From the NCBI RefSeq assembly GCF_003049575.1, contig NZ_PYWI01000007.1, positions 94,325-158,324 of the forward strand: a DNA stretch of 64,000 bases, in the 5' to 3' direction. The stretch is from Lysinibacillus parviboronicapiens. GTDB taxonomy: Bacteria; Bacillota; Bacilli; Bacillales_A; Planococcaceae. A program made the position numbers and the translations under genes. A model generated the notes under the pieces. That model had not been told where the DNA came from. It did no database searches and was given only the letters and a program-made list of their open reading frames with translations. This document shows positions 34,013 through 43,554 of the stretch, piece after piece (positions within the stretch are counted from its first letter, which is position 1; every line of letters starts with the position of its first letter).

Positions 34013-34705
34013 TTGAGTGCAATGATACTTGGTGGTTTTCTCTTTTTCAGTGTCAGTATAGGCGGGGCTATTGCTTGGATTTTTTCGAAGCTATTTCAAC
34101 ATACGACTGAAGGTTTATCACTATTATGTGGTGGATTTTTAGTAGGTTTGCTCGTGTTAGATATTATTCCAACTTCTGTTCACATGTACAAGTCTTTTGG
34201 CATAATTCTAGGCATAATCATCGGCTATCTCATGTTTAAAGTTCTTAGTAGTTTATTTCACCCTGCTCATTCACAAAATCCCTCCGTATATTTACTTGCA
34301 TTCGCTATGATCATCCATACAATTCCAATCAGTCTTACAGTAGGTAATTTACTAGGGAATTCGGCACTTGGCATTACCATTACAGCCTCAATCATTCTCC
34401 ATCACCTTCCAGAGGGTTTTGCTGTTAGTACGGCACTTCTTTCTCAAGGTGAAAAACTATGGAGACTGTTACTCTATTTTTTAGGTTTTTCAATATTCTT
34501 TAGTATTTTTATTTGGATTGGTCAATACACAAATTTGACCATCAAGATGCAAGGTATACTAATGGGGGTCTCCATCGGCTTGATTGCTACAACTAGTATA
34601 TCTGAATTTATCTTGCACCATATTCGCTCCGTATCGATAAGGGTATTTTTGACCTATCTATTATTAGGCTATTTTTTGAGTTATGCATTCCATTTAATGG
34701 TGTAA
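34013..34705 (+). CDS. ZIP-family metal transporter
   Basis: 230 residues, seven to eight membrane segments. The family signature in the fourth segment is ILHHLPEGFAVSTAL, whose His and Glu bind the metal. It probably imports Zn2+ or another divalent cation. The TTG at 34013 has GGAGG 10 nt upstream; the ATG at 34022 is the alternative. The histidine-rich loop usual before segment four is short here. Monocistronic. Confidence 0.82.
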   Translation: MSAMILGGFLFFSVSIGGAIAWIFSKLFQHTTEGLSLLCGGFLVGLLVLDIIPTSVHMYKSFGIILGIIIGYLMFKVLSSLFHPAHSQNPSVYLLAFAMIIHTIPISLTVGNLLGNSALGITITASIILHHLPEGFAVSTALLSQGEKLWRLLLYFLGFSIFFSIFIWIGQYTNLTIKMQGILMGVSIGLIATTSISEFILHHIRSVSIRVFLTYLLLGYFLSYAFHLMV

Positions 34706-34742
34706 ACGTGAGTAACTAATAATTACAAATCGATGACGTCAA

Positions 34743-34786
34743 TAAAAAATCCAACAGTGTCAAACATGACTCTGTTGGATTTTTTG
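34743..34786. terminator. Bidirectional terminator
   Basis: 13-bp stem AAAAATCCAACAG/CTGTTGGATTTTT, 14-nt loop, A- and T-tracts on either side. It serves the ZIP gene and the convergent methylase gene. Confidence 0.9.
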
Positions 34787-34798
34787 CTCTGGAAGGTT

Positions 34799-35749
34799 CT
34801 ATTCACATACTAATACTTGTCTCTCAAAAGTACCTTTCTTGACGACACAACGATCAATAATTTCAAACCCTGCCTCATTTACCATATTATCTATTGTTTC
34901 GATGGTCACTAGTACGACTCTTTTAGCAATCCGACGTGCTGATTTAATAATCGTAAACTGTGAATCCACTGAAATATGTGTAAATAAATTGTAAGGCAAA
35001 TCAATAATCGCTACATCATAGCTTCCCGTTATTTGTGCGATATCGCCCATTAATACCTCTCCCTGTAAACCAAAGTGAGCGATATTAGTGCGTGAACCCT
35101 TAGCGACAAGTGGATTAATGTCACGTCCAACGATATCCATATTCATCGAAAGTGCTTCAACTAAAACTGTACCGATGCCACAGCACGGATCAATTGCTCG
35201 TATACCTAAGGGATTCGGAATGGCAATATTCGCGACTGCTCGTGCTACACGTGTGCTAAGAGCTGTCGAATACATTTCAGGCTTTTGCTGATGCTTAAGC
35301 CAAATTGCCTCCCCCTCCACATAATTTCCAAAATACCAACGATTGTTATGCCAAACAAGACCAAAGACAATATCAGGCTTAACCAAATCTGCTTCTGCCT
35401 GTATACATAAACCAATCTCTCGCTCTACCTGATGACGTTCATGCTGCTGAATTTTTTGAATATCCCCAAGGTCAAATTTATTTAAACAAACTACTTTAAA
35501 TGTACCCGCGCCTAATACAAGTTGCTGTGCAAACAGCGCAATATCCTTAACCTTTTCTGCTTCGTATAACACATCTAAACGACTTCGAATGAATGGACTT
35601 CTACTTGGCTCAATTTTTTTGGATGCTAGTAGTATATTCGATGCTACATCAAAGCCAAACATTGCACGCATTTCTAAATGACAGAGCTCCTGCTCATTCG
35701 TTTGCCACGCATACGTATAAAGATAAGAAGTAACTGTTTGTGTGTTCAT
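34799..35749 (-). CDS. Putative RNA methyltransferase (UPF0020/Trm11-like)
   Basis: 316 residues. SAM-binding motif I is IRAIDPCCGIGTVLVEAL and the catalytic motif IV is IIDLPYNLF, a variant of the (D/N)PPY motif of N-methylases that act on RNA or DNA bases. The N-terminal ~150 residues lack an obvious THUMP signature. It starts at ATG 35749 with GAGGAG upstream, overlapping the stop of the preceding gene (ATGA). The target nucleoside is unknown. Confidence 0.8.
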   Translation of the reverse strand: MNTQTVTSYLYTYAWQTNEQELCHLEMRAMFGFDVASNILLASKKIEPSRSPFIRSRLDVLYEAEKVKDIALFAQQLVLGAGTFKVVCLNKFDLGDIQKIQQHERHQVEREIGLCIQAEADLVKPDIVFGLVWHNNRWYFGNYVEGEAIWLKHQQKPEMYSTALSTRVARAVANIAIPNPLGIRAIDPCCGIGTVLVEALSMNMDIVGRDINPLVAKGSRTNIAHFGLQGEVLMGDIAQITGSYDVAIIDLPYNLFTHISVDSQFTIIKSARRIAKRVVLVTIETIDNMVNEAGFEIIDRCVVKKGTFERQVLVCE

Positions 35750-36318
35750 AGTGTCTCCTCAAGTTCCACAAGCAGCTCAAAAACAAAGCGATATAACAGT
35801 ACGAATACTTCACCAAACGATTGTTGCTCACTAAATCCTTCAAGAGCATTCAACGCAAGATTCACTTCCCAAAGTCCATCCTGCCCGGAAAATGCCATAC
35901 TATACGTTATATTCTCATGTTGTAAATGTGTTGTTAAATAGGTATGTAAAAACTCACCTTGTTTCTTTTGCAGTCGCAGCCCAAATAGCGCACTATAGAC
36001 AGCAAATGCCTCATCATATTCCAGCGCAAAGGAATCCACCCGAATGACTTCAAAACGATCAGATTCCACATACATAAATTCATGAGCATGTTCCTGTAAA
36101 TAATGTACAGACATTGCCAAGAACGTCTCTGTTTCTTTAGCTAACAACTCTTCATTTAACTTGTCACATCGTTCAATGACATTAAAATGTAAGGAAGTTT
36201 TATGTTGTATTACTCCTTCATGTAGCAATGCATGTTTTTCTACATACGCCTTTTCGACATCTAATAGCGCAAGGTTTACTTGCCCATTCAATAATAATTC
36301 CATTTGTTTTTTTAACAA
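35746..36318 (-). CDS. Conserved-looking hypothetical protein coupled to the methylase
   Basis: 190 residues from TTG 36318, where GGAG lies 8 nt upstream; an earlier TTG at 36336 has no site. No known family was recognised. The sequence is soluble, with a Leu/Glu-rich helical start (LLKKQMELLLNGQVNLALLD) and a mixed C-terminal half. The stop overlaps the methylase start, so the proteins are made together and may interact. Confidence 0.65.
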   Translation of the reverse strand: MLKKQMELLLNGQVNLALLDVEKAYVEKHALLHEGVIQHKTSLHFNVIERCDKLNEELLAKETETFLAMSVHYLQEHAHEFMYVESDRFEVIRVDSFALEYDEAFAVYSALFGLRLQKKQGEFLHTYLTTHLQHENITYSMAFSGQDGLWEVNLALNALEGFSEQQSFGEVFVLLYRFVFELLVELEETL

Positions 36319-36336
36319 TTCGTCAGCTCCAATCAA

Positions 36337-36623
36337 TTACGCCAAAGGTATTTATCTTCATTCAGGCCAAATTACGTTTCACCATCTTCTAAGGTGTAAA
36401 TTTTTCGTATTGGTAGCTACACAGTCAGCACCTTTAAAATTTGCTGATATAAAGATAAATTCATCGTAACCACCAGTATAACTTAGTTTGCATGACAATA
36501 TGACAAATATCCGGCATTACGATTAGCTAACATTCTTTTTAACTTTCCTTTCAAGTAGTAAAAGAGATTTCCTTAATAAAAATGTTGCAGACAGTTTATA
36601 TTCTTGTAAGTAACCCTAGATAA
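36337..36623. other. Intergenic region, nothing recognised
   Basis: AT-rich spacer upstream of the hypothetical-methylase pair. The promoter of that pair must be here. No repeat, hairpin or gene is supported. Confidence 0.45.
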
Positions 36624-36671
36624 CAAAAAAAGGTGATAGGATGGCGTAGTATCCCCCCATCACATCACCTT
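36624..36671 (-). terminator. Terminator of the SLH protein gene
   Basis: Stem AAGGTGATGTGATGG / CCATCCTATCACCTT with one internal mismatch, followed by TTTTTG on the minus strand. Confidence 0.88.
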
Positions 36672-36708
36672 ACTTGTTTAAACGAGCTTGAAAATCTAGC
36701 CTTGCTAT

Positions 36709-37776
36709 TTACTCTTCGTTAATCGTCATCAACGTCAACGATAATATTTTAGAAAACTGCGCACGTGTCAGGTTGCCTTTAGGATTAAATTTACCATTCG
36801 CACCATCAATAATTCCTAATTGCTGTAATAATCCGATCGATTCAACTGTTTCCATACGCATTTGATCCTTATCAGTAAATGTATTAGTTTTGCTAGCTTT
36901 CGCTACATCAAAGTCCATTCCTTCCAAGTAGCTTGCCGTTACATAGGCCATTTCCTCACGAGTAGCTGGTTTATTTGGCTCAAAATTATTGCCATCAAAA
37001 ATATCGATTAAGCCATACTCTTGTAAAATCGCTACTTCTTTTGCACCCCAAAAGCCCTGCATATCTTGATATGTTGCAGGTCCTTCATAATCTTCATTTA
37101 CGTCTAGGCCAGATGCACGGAAAATCATAGCTGCTAATTGACCACGCGTTACTTGTCCATTTGGATTGAATGTTGTATCAGTAGTGCCGCTCACAATCCC
37201 TGCTTGATAAAGTAATTGGATATAACTTTCAGCCCAATGTCCCAATGTATCTGTGAAATATCCACCTGGCTTTAACTCAAAATCTGCACGATTAAAGACC
37301 ATAATTAAATCATTTATATCTTCTCCGCTTACAGCTTCCCATTTTCCTGCTGTGTAAATTTCAGCTTTAAAGGAATTCCCCGATTGCGTAAGCTTCATTT
37401 GAATGGAATCGCCAAAAATTTTCTTATATTCTTCAAAGTTCTCTTTAAATGCCTTTTCTCCCTCTGGATATAGGTTTGTCCCATCCTCATAACTTTTCAT
37501 CATTGCTACTAATGACAATTTTACAGTAATACTATTACTAGTGGATACGAGTGTCAGTTGATCATCTGAGAATAGTTTAGAAAGTAAAAACATTTTATAG
37601 ATGTCTTGATAGGACATCGATTGTACCTGGCTAGTGTTTGTTGATGCCACAAACAGTTGTTTATTCACAATGCTTGAAACGTCTACATGCTCCTGTGCTT
37701 GTGCTTGTGCTTGCAGTCCGAATCCTCCTGTTAAACATGCAATACTAAGTGCTCCTGCTAACATCGTTTTTTTCAT
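36709..37776 (-). CDS. Secreted protein with three C-terminal SLH domains
   Basis: 355 residues. Signal peptide MKKTMLAGALSIACLTGGFG with likely cleavage after AQAQA. Residues about 30-170 are a domain of unknown function; three S-layer homology repeats follow: FTDTLGHWAESYIQLLYQAG, YQDMQGFWGAKEVAILQEYG and FTDKDQMRMETVESIGLLQQ, each with a TR(G/E/A) motif (VTRGQLA, ATREEMA, LTRAQFS). The SLH domains bind pyruvylated secondary wall polymer and hold the protein on the cell surface. The third repeat is the most diverged. Confidence 0.92.
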   Translation of the reverse strand: MKKTMLAGALSIACLTGGFGLQAQAQAQEHVDVSSIVNKQLFVASTNTSQVQSMSYQDIYKMFLLSKLFSDDQLTLVSTSNSITVKLSLVAMMKSYEDGTNLYPEGEKAFKENFEEYKKIFGDSIQMKLTQSGNSFKAEIYTAGKWEAVSGEDINDLIMVFNRADFELKPGGYFTDTLGHWAESYIQLLYQAGIVSGTTDTTFNPNGQVTRGQLAAMIFRASGLDVNEDYEGPATYQDMQGFWGAKEVAILQEYGLIDIFDGNNFEPNKPATREEMAYVTASYLEGMDFDVAKASKTNTFTDKDQMRMETVESIGLLQQLGIIDGANGKFNPKGNLTRAQFSKILSLTLMTINEE

Positions 37777-38315
37777 TTTTCTTGCCCCTCTCTTTTCATA
37801 ATTTTAGTGTACTAAAATAACAGTTAGAAAATCTATAAAAATATGTAAGTACTGCAAAAATATCTAAAAGACCTATTTTTTCACTTCCAAATTATTCATC
37901 TGCGTTAGCGGAAGCTATTTATAAAGCACTATGTTCAACTAGGTAAGTAAACGCAAGAGAAAAAAACGATATTTAATACCTTTCCCTTTTTTGTCTATAG
38001 CTGTACCATTTCTAAGGAATCCAGCTACTGAGCATATAAGCCCTGATTGTACATTTAATGATGAATTCATCAAGTACTCTATCAATACTTTGTAGTCTTG
38101 AACATTCCCAAACCCAAGGTATTTTTGGCACTAGTAAGCACATACTTGAAAAGTGTATTTTAAGTGGCTCGGCCGCATATTTTTATATCATTATAATAAT
38201 AAAGGCTTTCATTTGATTTTTATTTGAGATAAGCAGTAGTATGGAGTTGTATTAAGGAAATTATCGCACACACAAACTATTATACTAATGTAACAATATT
38301 AGAGGAGGATTTAAG
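37777..38315. other. Long divergent intergenic region with a possible decayed coding stretch
   Basis: 539 nt. On the minus strand about 38010-38119 reads 35 codons open in one frame (SRLQSIDRVLDEFIIKC and similar, then stop), which looks protein-like but has no start or known family. AT-rich elsewhere; GAGGAGGATTTAAG at the right end is the ribosome site of the next gene. Confidence 0.4.
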
Positions 38316-39215
38316 ATGAATTATCAAAATATTACGGTTGCAGGAAGTGGCGTTCTAGGAAGTCAAATTGCCTATCAATCAGCTTTTAAAGGGTTTAATG
38401 TGACTGTTTATGATATAAATGATGATGCGTTAAAAAATGCACAAGATCGTATTTCAACTTTAAAACCATTGTATCAACAAGATTTAGGCGCGACACAAGA
38501 AGAAGTAGATGCTGCCTATGCTCGTCTATCTTTTAGTAGCGACTTAGCAAAAGCTGTTGAAAATGCTGATCTTGTGATTGAAGCGATTCCTGAAGTCGTA
38601 AAAATCAAAACAGAATTTTATACAAATCTTGGCAAAGTTGCACCACAAAAAACGGTTTTTGCAACGAACTCATCTACTTTATTGCCAAGTCAATTTGCAG
38701 ATGCAACTGGACGACCTGAAAAGTTTTTAGCGCTCCATTTCGCCAATACAATTTGGAAAAACAACACAGCTGAAATCATGAAGCACCCAGGTACAGATAT
38801 GAACGTATTTGATGAAGTTGTAGCCTTCGCTAGAGCAATCGGCATGGTGCCACTACCATTATATAAAGAACAACCAGGCTATATTTTAAATTCATTACTA
38901 GTACCTTTCCTAGATGCAGCTGAAATGCTATTAGTAAAAGAAGTAGCTGACCCAGAAACAATCGACAAAACTTGGATGATTGGTACTGGTGCACCACTTG
39001 GGCCATTTGCTATTTTAGATATCGTTGGGATTAATACGGCATTTAATATTGTCCAAGCTAAAGCCGCCGTTTCTGGTGATGACAACATGCATAAATTAGC
39101 AGACCTGTTAAAAACAGAGTATATCGACAAAGGTAAACTAGGGCGTACAACGGGTGAAGGCTTCTACAAATATCCAAACCCAAACTTTGCAAAACCTGAT
39201 TTTCTGAAAGGATAA
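38316..39215 (+). CDS. 3-hydroxyacyl-CoA dehydrogenase family protein
   Basis: 299 residues. NAD motif ITVAGSGVLGSQIAYQSAFKG (about 6-26), in two parts; the catalytic Ser/His/Glu/Asn area is ATNSSTLLPS, LALHFANTIWKNN, with TTGEGFYKYP at the end. Single-domain enzyme like 3-hydroxybutyryl-CoA dehydrogenase: oxidises L-3-hydroxyacyl-CoA with NAD+. Here LHFANTIW replaces the usual HFFNP, so its substrate may differ. Monocistronic, with a strong ribosome site (GAGGAGG) and terminator. Confidence 0.9.
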   Translation: MNYQNITVAGSGVLGSQIAYQSAFKGFNVTVYDINDDALKNAQDRISTLKPLYQQDLGATQEEVDAAYARLSFSSDLAKAVENADLVIEAIPEVVKIKTEFYTNLGKVAPQKTVFATNSSTLLPSQFADATGRPEKFLALHFANTIWKNNTAEIMKHPGTDMNVFDEVVAFARAIGMVPLPLYKEQPGYILNSLLVPFLDAAEMLLVKEVADPETIDKTWMIGTGAPLGPFAILDIVGINTAFNIVQAKAAVSGDDNMHKLADLLKTEYIDKGKLGRTTGEGFYKYPNPNFAKPDFLKG

Positions 39216-39252
39216 TCGCGATTGGCACCAATAAGCAACAATAGATAGCTCA

Positions 39253-39293
39253 AAACCCTGTGGATTCTAAAGGTTGAATCCACAGGGTTTTTT
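39253..39293 (+). terminator. Terminator of the hydroxyacyl-CoA dehydrogenase gene
   Basis: 15-bp perfect stem AAACCCTGTGGATTC/GAATCCACAGGGTTT, 8-nt loop, followed by TTT. Confidence 0.92.
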
Positions 39294-39442
39294 GGCTTCA
39301 CTCAATCAAATAAGTACATACATTTTACTTTCTCGATTGTCAATAATGTTCAAGCTGTAACCTTTTAGCAAGTTGATGTGTACTTTCCTAACTGCACCGA
39401 CTTTTTTAGATTTTAACGTCCAATATTTTGGGTGCCATTCAG

Positions 39443-41005
39443 TTACTCAACACTTGAACCTGCTCCAATAGAGACTGCTTTTGTTACGACATTATCTCCC
39501 TTACTATTCTTTAAACGAATAGTACCTTCCGTAACAGATGTTGATGGGTTTAAGCGCATAGTGATTATTTTTTGAGCAATGCCCTGGCTATTAGCCGTTA
39601 AAGTACCAATATCAAAGTAACCATAGCTAGTCGGCCAAGTCCCATCTGAATTTTGCACTTGAGAAATCGATGTTCCGCCTGGTAGATAAACTTGAATGCG
39701 ATATCCATTAGCAGAAGTTAATGGTGTTAACCCACTAACAGTAACTGTGGCATTAAATGTATCACCATTATTAGGCAATACAGCAGGAACCGCTACAGCA
39801 TAACTTAATGTAGGTAAAGGCTCTACATCTGAACCATAGGATCCATCTGCAAATGTTGAACGATCATACCATAAATAGCCTGCATTAGGCTGGCGCCAAG
39901 GTTCACCTAAAATTTCACTTGAAGTTTGAGGATTCTCTAATGACAATCTAGGCGTTACACTATCCAATGTAATCGATGTTTGTGCAAATGTTGTATAACT
40001 TTCATCTTGTACTAGCCAGTCAATAATATTAATTAATAATTCGCCATTATCGTGTGCTATAAAGCCATCGTATGTTCTTTTTACATTTCCAGTTTCTTCA
40101 TTGCGATATTTAGGTGTGGCATCTTCAACCGGTGAAGAATCCCCAATAAATGCTGCTTTTCCTAATTCCTTTTTACCAATTGCAACATATGGTCCTTCTG
40201 CTACACTACCACCAGCATAGACACCTTGATCCACTGAATTCGACCATTTATTTGCCGATGCTGTTAAACCATTTGGTAAATAGACAATCCCTTTCGCCAG
40301 ATGAGGATTGGTAATTGCCAGTGTAGAACCTGCATGAATGGAAACTTCTGATACACCTGCTGTAATTCCGAATGACTCACTTGTAGAAACCACTTGATTT
40401 GCCACCGTATTATCGATTGCATTGTAACGGAACTCTACCCCAAATTCATCGCTTAACCATGTAGAGCTTTCAACGCCATTTAGGGCATTTGCTTCGGCTG
40501 AAGACATGCCTAATGTTGGATTTTGATAAGCACCACGACGCCAGCCATTCATAATTTCATTGGAGTCCCAACGATTTAAATTTCGGTCAGCATTATAATG
40601 ATCGGCGATAAAGAACACACCACCGCCTAATTCCGCAAATGTAGCGATTGCCTCTTGTTCAGAAGTGGTAAATGGAATTTGGGCCTCTGGAATGACAAAG
40701 ACATCATAATTGATCAAATCATTTAAAGTTAATGGCGCATCACTACGGAATTCTTCTACTGTATATCCTTCTGCAGTTAATCCATCAGCAAAATCAGAAA
40801 AAGCACCATCAATTACCCAATCAGCTTGGCCAGCTGTTTGACCATGACTATTATCAAATAATACAGAATAACCATTCGCGTGCACAGGCGTAATAATAGG
40901 AGCTGGATCTTGTGCATTTTCTGCCGAGCTCGTATTAACAAATATTGAACTAATCATCACTGTACTCAATAGTGCTGAAAACACAAATTTAGATTTCTTC
41001 CTCAT
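39443..41005 (-). CDS. Secreted protein with a GATase1-like domain, in the phn operon
   Basis: 520 residues from ATG 41005 (GGAGG, 10-nt spacer). Signal peptide with likely cleavage after NTSSA. Residues about 45-330 have the YDVFVIPEAQIPFTTSEQEAIATF and GGGVFFIADHYNADRN segments seen in class I amidotransferase-like or DUF4350-like proteins; the catalytic Cys of true amidotransferases is not visible. The C-terminal ~120 residues are Ig-like beta. It follows phnE by 73 nt and may be cotranscribed, which hints at a role with the phosphorus-compound importer. Its function is not known. Confidence 0.7.
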   Translation of the reverse strand: MRKKSKFVFSALLSTVMISSIFVNTSSAENAQDPAPIITPVHANGYSVLFDNSHGQTAGQADWVIDGAFSDFADGLTAEGYTVEEFRSDAPLTLNDLINYDVFVIPEAQIPFTTSEQEAIATFAELGGGVFFIADHYNADRNLNRWDSNEIMNGWRRGAYQNPTLGMSSAEANALNGVESSTWLSDEFGVEFRYNAIDNTVANQVVSTSESFGITAGVSEVSIHAGSTLAITNPHLAKGIVYLPNGLTASANKWSNSVDQGVYAGGSVAEGPYVAIGKKELGKAAFIGDSSPVEDATPKYRNEETGNVKRTYDGFIAHDNGELLINIIDWLVQDESYTTFAQTSITLDSVTPRLSLENPQTSSEILGEPWRQPNAGYLWYDRSTFADGSYGSDVEPLPTLSYAVAVPAVLPNNGDTFNATVTVSGLTPLTSANGYRIQVYLPGGTSISQVQNSDGTWPTSYGYFDIGTLTANSQGIAQKIITMRLNPSTSVTEGTIRLKNSKGDNVVTKAVSIGAGSSVE

Positions 41006-41078
41006 GAAAAACCAACCTCCATTTTTTAATAAACTTCTACTTCTAGCCCGTAGCCAACTATTCATCGAAACCTTGATA

Positions 41079-41885
41079 TTACCCCCTAACTAATTTTGTG
41101 CGAATTTTGTTGGACATATATTCAACGATTAAAATAAGCAAGATTAAGCCTATTAAAATCGAACCAACCTCTGACCATCGATAAGCATTCATCGCAAAGA
41201 TTAATGGCGCACCAATACCTCCAGCTCCCACTAAACCAAGCACGGTTGCATCTCGTAAATTCATATCAAAACGATAAATCACAATCGATAAAAATGATGC
41301 CAAAAGCTGTGGCAATATACCAAATCGAATTTTTTCTAAAGTTGTGCAACCGATTGATTCCATTGATTCCAGAATCGATATATCTAAATCTTCAATGACG
41401 TCTACATATAATTTCGATAACATCCCAATACTGACGAGCGACATTGTAAGAACACCTGCAAAAGGCCCTGGTCCCGTAACACGAATAAACATTAAGCCAT
41501 ACACAATTGCTGGGATTGTTCGAATCAAAATTAATAAAAAACGAACAACATATGCAATCGGCTTTGGCACAATATTAGAAGCGGATAAAAAAGCAAGTGG
41601 AATGGCTAAGATCGAACCAACGACTGTTCCTAAAAATGCAATTGCCATCGTTTCGATTAATAAATAGGGCACACCGCTTGTCGTAACATTCACTAATAAG
41701 GACAAATCTGGTTGAACCATACCGACTAAAATATTTTTAGCAATTGTAAAGCCATTTGTTGTCAGTTGCTCCAATTCAATGGCCGATAAAGACCAAACAA
41801 AAAGAAGGCATAAAATGAAGATGGTCACTAATTGGGTGACACGGCGATTCGGTTCTAGTTTATATTGTTTTTCAATGACATTCAT
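41079..41885 (-). CDS. phnE: Phosphonate/phosphite-type ABC importer permease (PhnE, second copy)
   Basis: 268 residues, about six membrane helices, with the EAA loop ESMESIGCTTLEKIRFGILPQ that contacts the ATPase. It starts at ATG 41885, with AGGAG 7 nt upstream, 10 nt after the other permease. Together they form the channel for a phosphonate, phosphite or phosphate-ester compound. Paired phnE genes are common in this family. Confidence 0.9.
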   Translation of the reverse strand: MNVIEKQYKLEPNRRVTQLVTIFILCLLFVWSLSAIELEQLTTNGFTIAKNILVGMVQPDLSLLVNVTTSGVPYLLIETMAIAFLGTVVGSILAIPLAFLSASNIVPKPIAYVVRFLLILIRTIPAIVYGLMFIRVTGPGPFAGVLTMSLVSIGMLSKLYVDVIEDLDISILESMESIGCTTLEKIRFGILPQLLASFLSIVIYRFDMNLRDATVLGLVGAGGIGAPLIFAMNAYRWSEVGSILIGLILLILIVEYMSNKIRTKLVRG

Positions 41886-41895
41886 GCGTAATCTC

Positions 41896-42711
41896 CTACA
41901 TTAATTTCTTTCGATAATGTTCACTAATTGTTTCAATTATAAAGACCGTGATGACCAGTAAGAGTAAAATCATGCCGACGTTCGCATAATTTCTCCAACC
42001 TAAACTCTCATTTAACAATAGCCCGATTCCACCTGCTCCGACATACCCTAAAATAGAGGCATACCGTACGTTTCCTTCGAAGCAAAATAAAGACGTCGAT
42101 AAATAATTAGGCAGAATTTGTGGGAAAATTGCATAACGAAATGACTGGATAGTTGTTAAGCCCATTGAATTCATTGCCTCATAAGCATCCATATTGGCAT
42201 TTTCGATTTGCTCATATAATAATTTTCCGACATAGGCGACTGTAAATAAGAAAATGGCCACGGTACCGGCAACCGTCCCTAATCCGAAAACGAAAGTAGC
42301 AACTAATGCGACAATTAAAGTCGGTAGTGTACGCAGTAAACTAAGAAAAAACTTCATTGTTGCTGACAACCACTTCCACTTCGTTATATTACTTGCTGCA
42401 AGAATGGCTAAAGGTAATGCACATAGCACACCCATTAAAGAGCCCAAAAGCGACATTTTAATCGTATCTAGTAATGGTTGCCAAATGTGAGGGAAATACG
42501 CCCAAGTCGGAGGAACCATCTGTTGTAAAATCACAAAAAACTGTTCGATTCGTTTTATAATCGTTTCAACATTAAAGCCTGTAATTACAGCGGACATATA
42601 AGTAAGTACAAGAATCGCTACCACAACGAAAGGCATAAGAGCAGGCTTTTCGGTCACTTCTTTTCCATTTGGGAGTATGATTTTTTTAGTTGGTAACAGC
42701 TTGTCGAACAT
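41896..42711 (-). CDS. phnE: Phosphonate/phosphite-type ABC importer permease (PhnE, first copy)
   Basis: 271 residues with about six helices and EAA loop EAMNSMGLTTIQSFRYAIFPQ, in two parts. The ATG at 42711 lies inside the end of phnC (26-nt overlap), with GGGAG 11 nt upstream. It is diverged from the second permease and probably forms a heterodimer with it. Confidence 0.9.
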   Translation of the reverse strand: MFDKLLPTKKIILPNGKEVTEKPALMPFVVVAILVLTYMSAVITGFNVETIIKRIEQFFVILQQMVPPTWAYFPHIWQPLLDTIKMSLLGSLMGVLCALPLAILAASNITKWKWLSATMKFFLSLLRTLPTLIVALVATFVFGLGTVAGTVAIFLFTVAYVGKLLYEQIENANMDAYEAMNSMGLTTIQSFRYAIFPQILPNYLSTSLFCFEGNVRYASILGYVGAGGIGLLLNESLGWRNYANVGMILLLLVITVFIIETISEHYRKKLM

Positions 42712-43471
42712 CTACTACGCTACTCCCTTCTTCAACCTGACCATTATAAATTTGCCGAAGTACTGCCTCTGTGACATCCTTTGCCGCTCCATCATATACG
42801 ATTTCGCCGGCACGAATGCCAATAACGCGATTAGCATATTCGAGCGCTAATTCCACATGATGAATGTTCATAATAACGGTCATGTTGAGCTCTTTATTGA
42901 TCCGGCGGAAATCGTCCATTACTTGATGGGCTGTTACTGGGTCTAGTGAAGCTACTGGTTCATCTGCTAATATGAGTTTGGGATTTTGTGCTAGCGTACG
43001 TGCCAGTGCCACACGTTGTTGCTGCCCGCCTGACAGTTGATCTACACGGACATAGGCTTTATCTAAAATTCCTACGCGATCTAATGCCATCAAAGCCTGC
43101 TTCTTCTGCTGTTCTGTGAAAATCCCCAACAGTTTTCTCCAAAAGGGCATTTCTGGAACGAAAGACACGAGTACATTTTTGATGACCGAAACCCGTGTGA
43201 CTAGATTAAAAGATTGAAAGATCATGCCAATATTACGTCGAAATTGACGTACGCTTTTTCCCTTCAACGTATTAATGTCCACCTCATCAACCAATAATGT
43301 GCCCCCCGTAATTTCATGCATGCGATTAATACAGCGTAATAGCGTTGATTTCCCTGCCCCTGAACGTCCAATAATTGCGACATATTCGCCTTGTTGAATT
43401 TGCAAGTTTACATTTTTCAATGCTGAATAGCCATTAGGATATTGTTTTTGAACTTGTTTAAATGCAATCAT
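42686..43471 (-). CDS. phnC: Phosphonate/phosphite-type ABC importer ATP-binding protein
   Basis: 261 residues. Walker A GRSGAGKSTLLR (about 35-46), signature LSGGQQQRVALART, Walker B LILADEPVASLDP and the His of NIHHVELAL. It drives import through the two PhnE permeases. GGAG lies ahead of the ATG. A terminator-like hairpin separates it from the upstream binding-protein gene, so the binding protein is probably made in excess. Confidence 0.93.
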   Translation of the reverse strand: MIAFKQVQKQYPNGYSALKNVNLQIQQGEYVAIIGRSGAGKSTLLRCINRMHEITGGTLLVDEVDINTLKGKSVRQFRRNIGMIFQSFNLVTRVSVIKNVLVSFVPEMPFWRKLLGIFTEQQKKQALMALDRVGILDKAYVRVDQLSGGQQQRVALARTLAQNPKLILADEPVASLDPVTAHQVMDDFRRINKELNMTVIMNIHHVELALEYANRVIGIRAGEIVYDGAAKDVTEAVLRQIYNGQVEEGSSVVDVRQAVTN

Positions 43472-43488
43472 GTCCTTACTCCATTCTT

Positions 43489-43524
43489 AGAAAAAATGAG
43501 AACATTGCTAGAACGTTCTCATTT
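43489..43524 (-). terminator. Terminator or attenuator between phnD and phnC
   Basis: 10-bp stem AAATGAGAAC/GTTCTCATTT, then TTTC on the minus strand. Partial termination here would give more binding protein than transporter. Confidence 0.8.
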
Positions 43525-43554
43525 CACTTGTTATTCGATTGATCATTATTTCCT

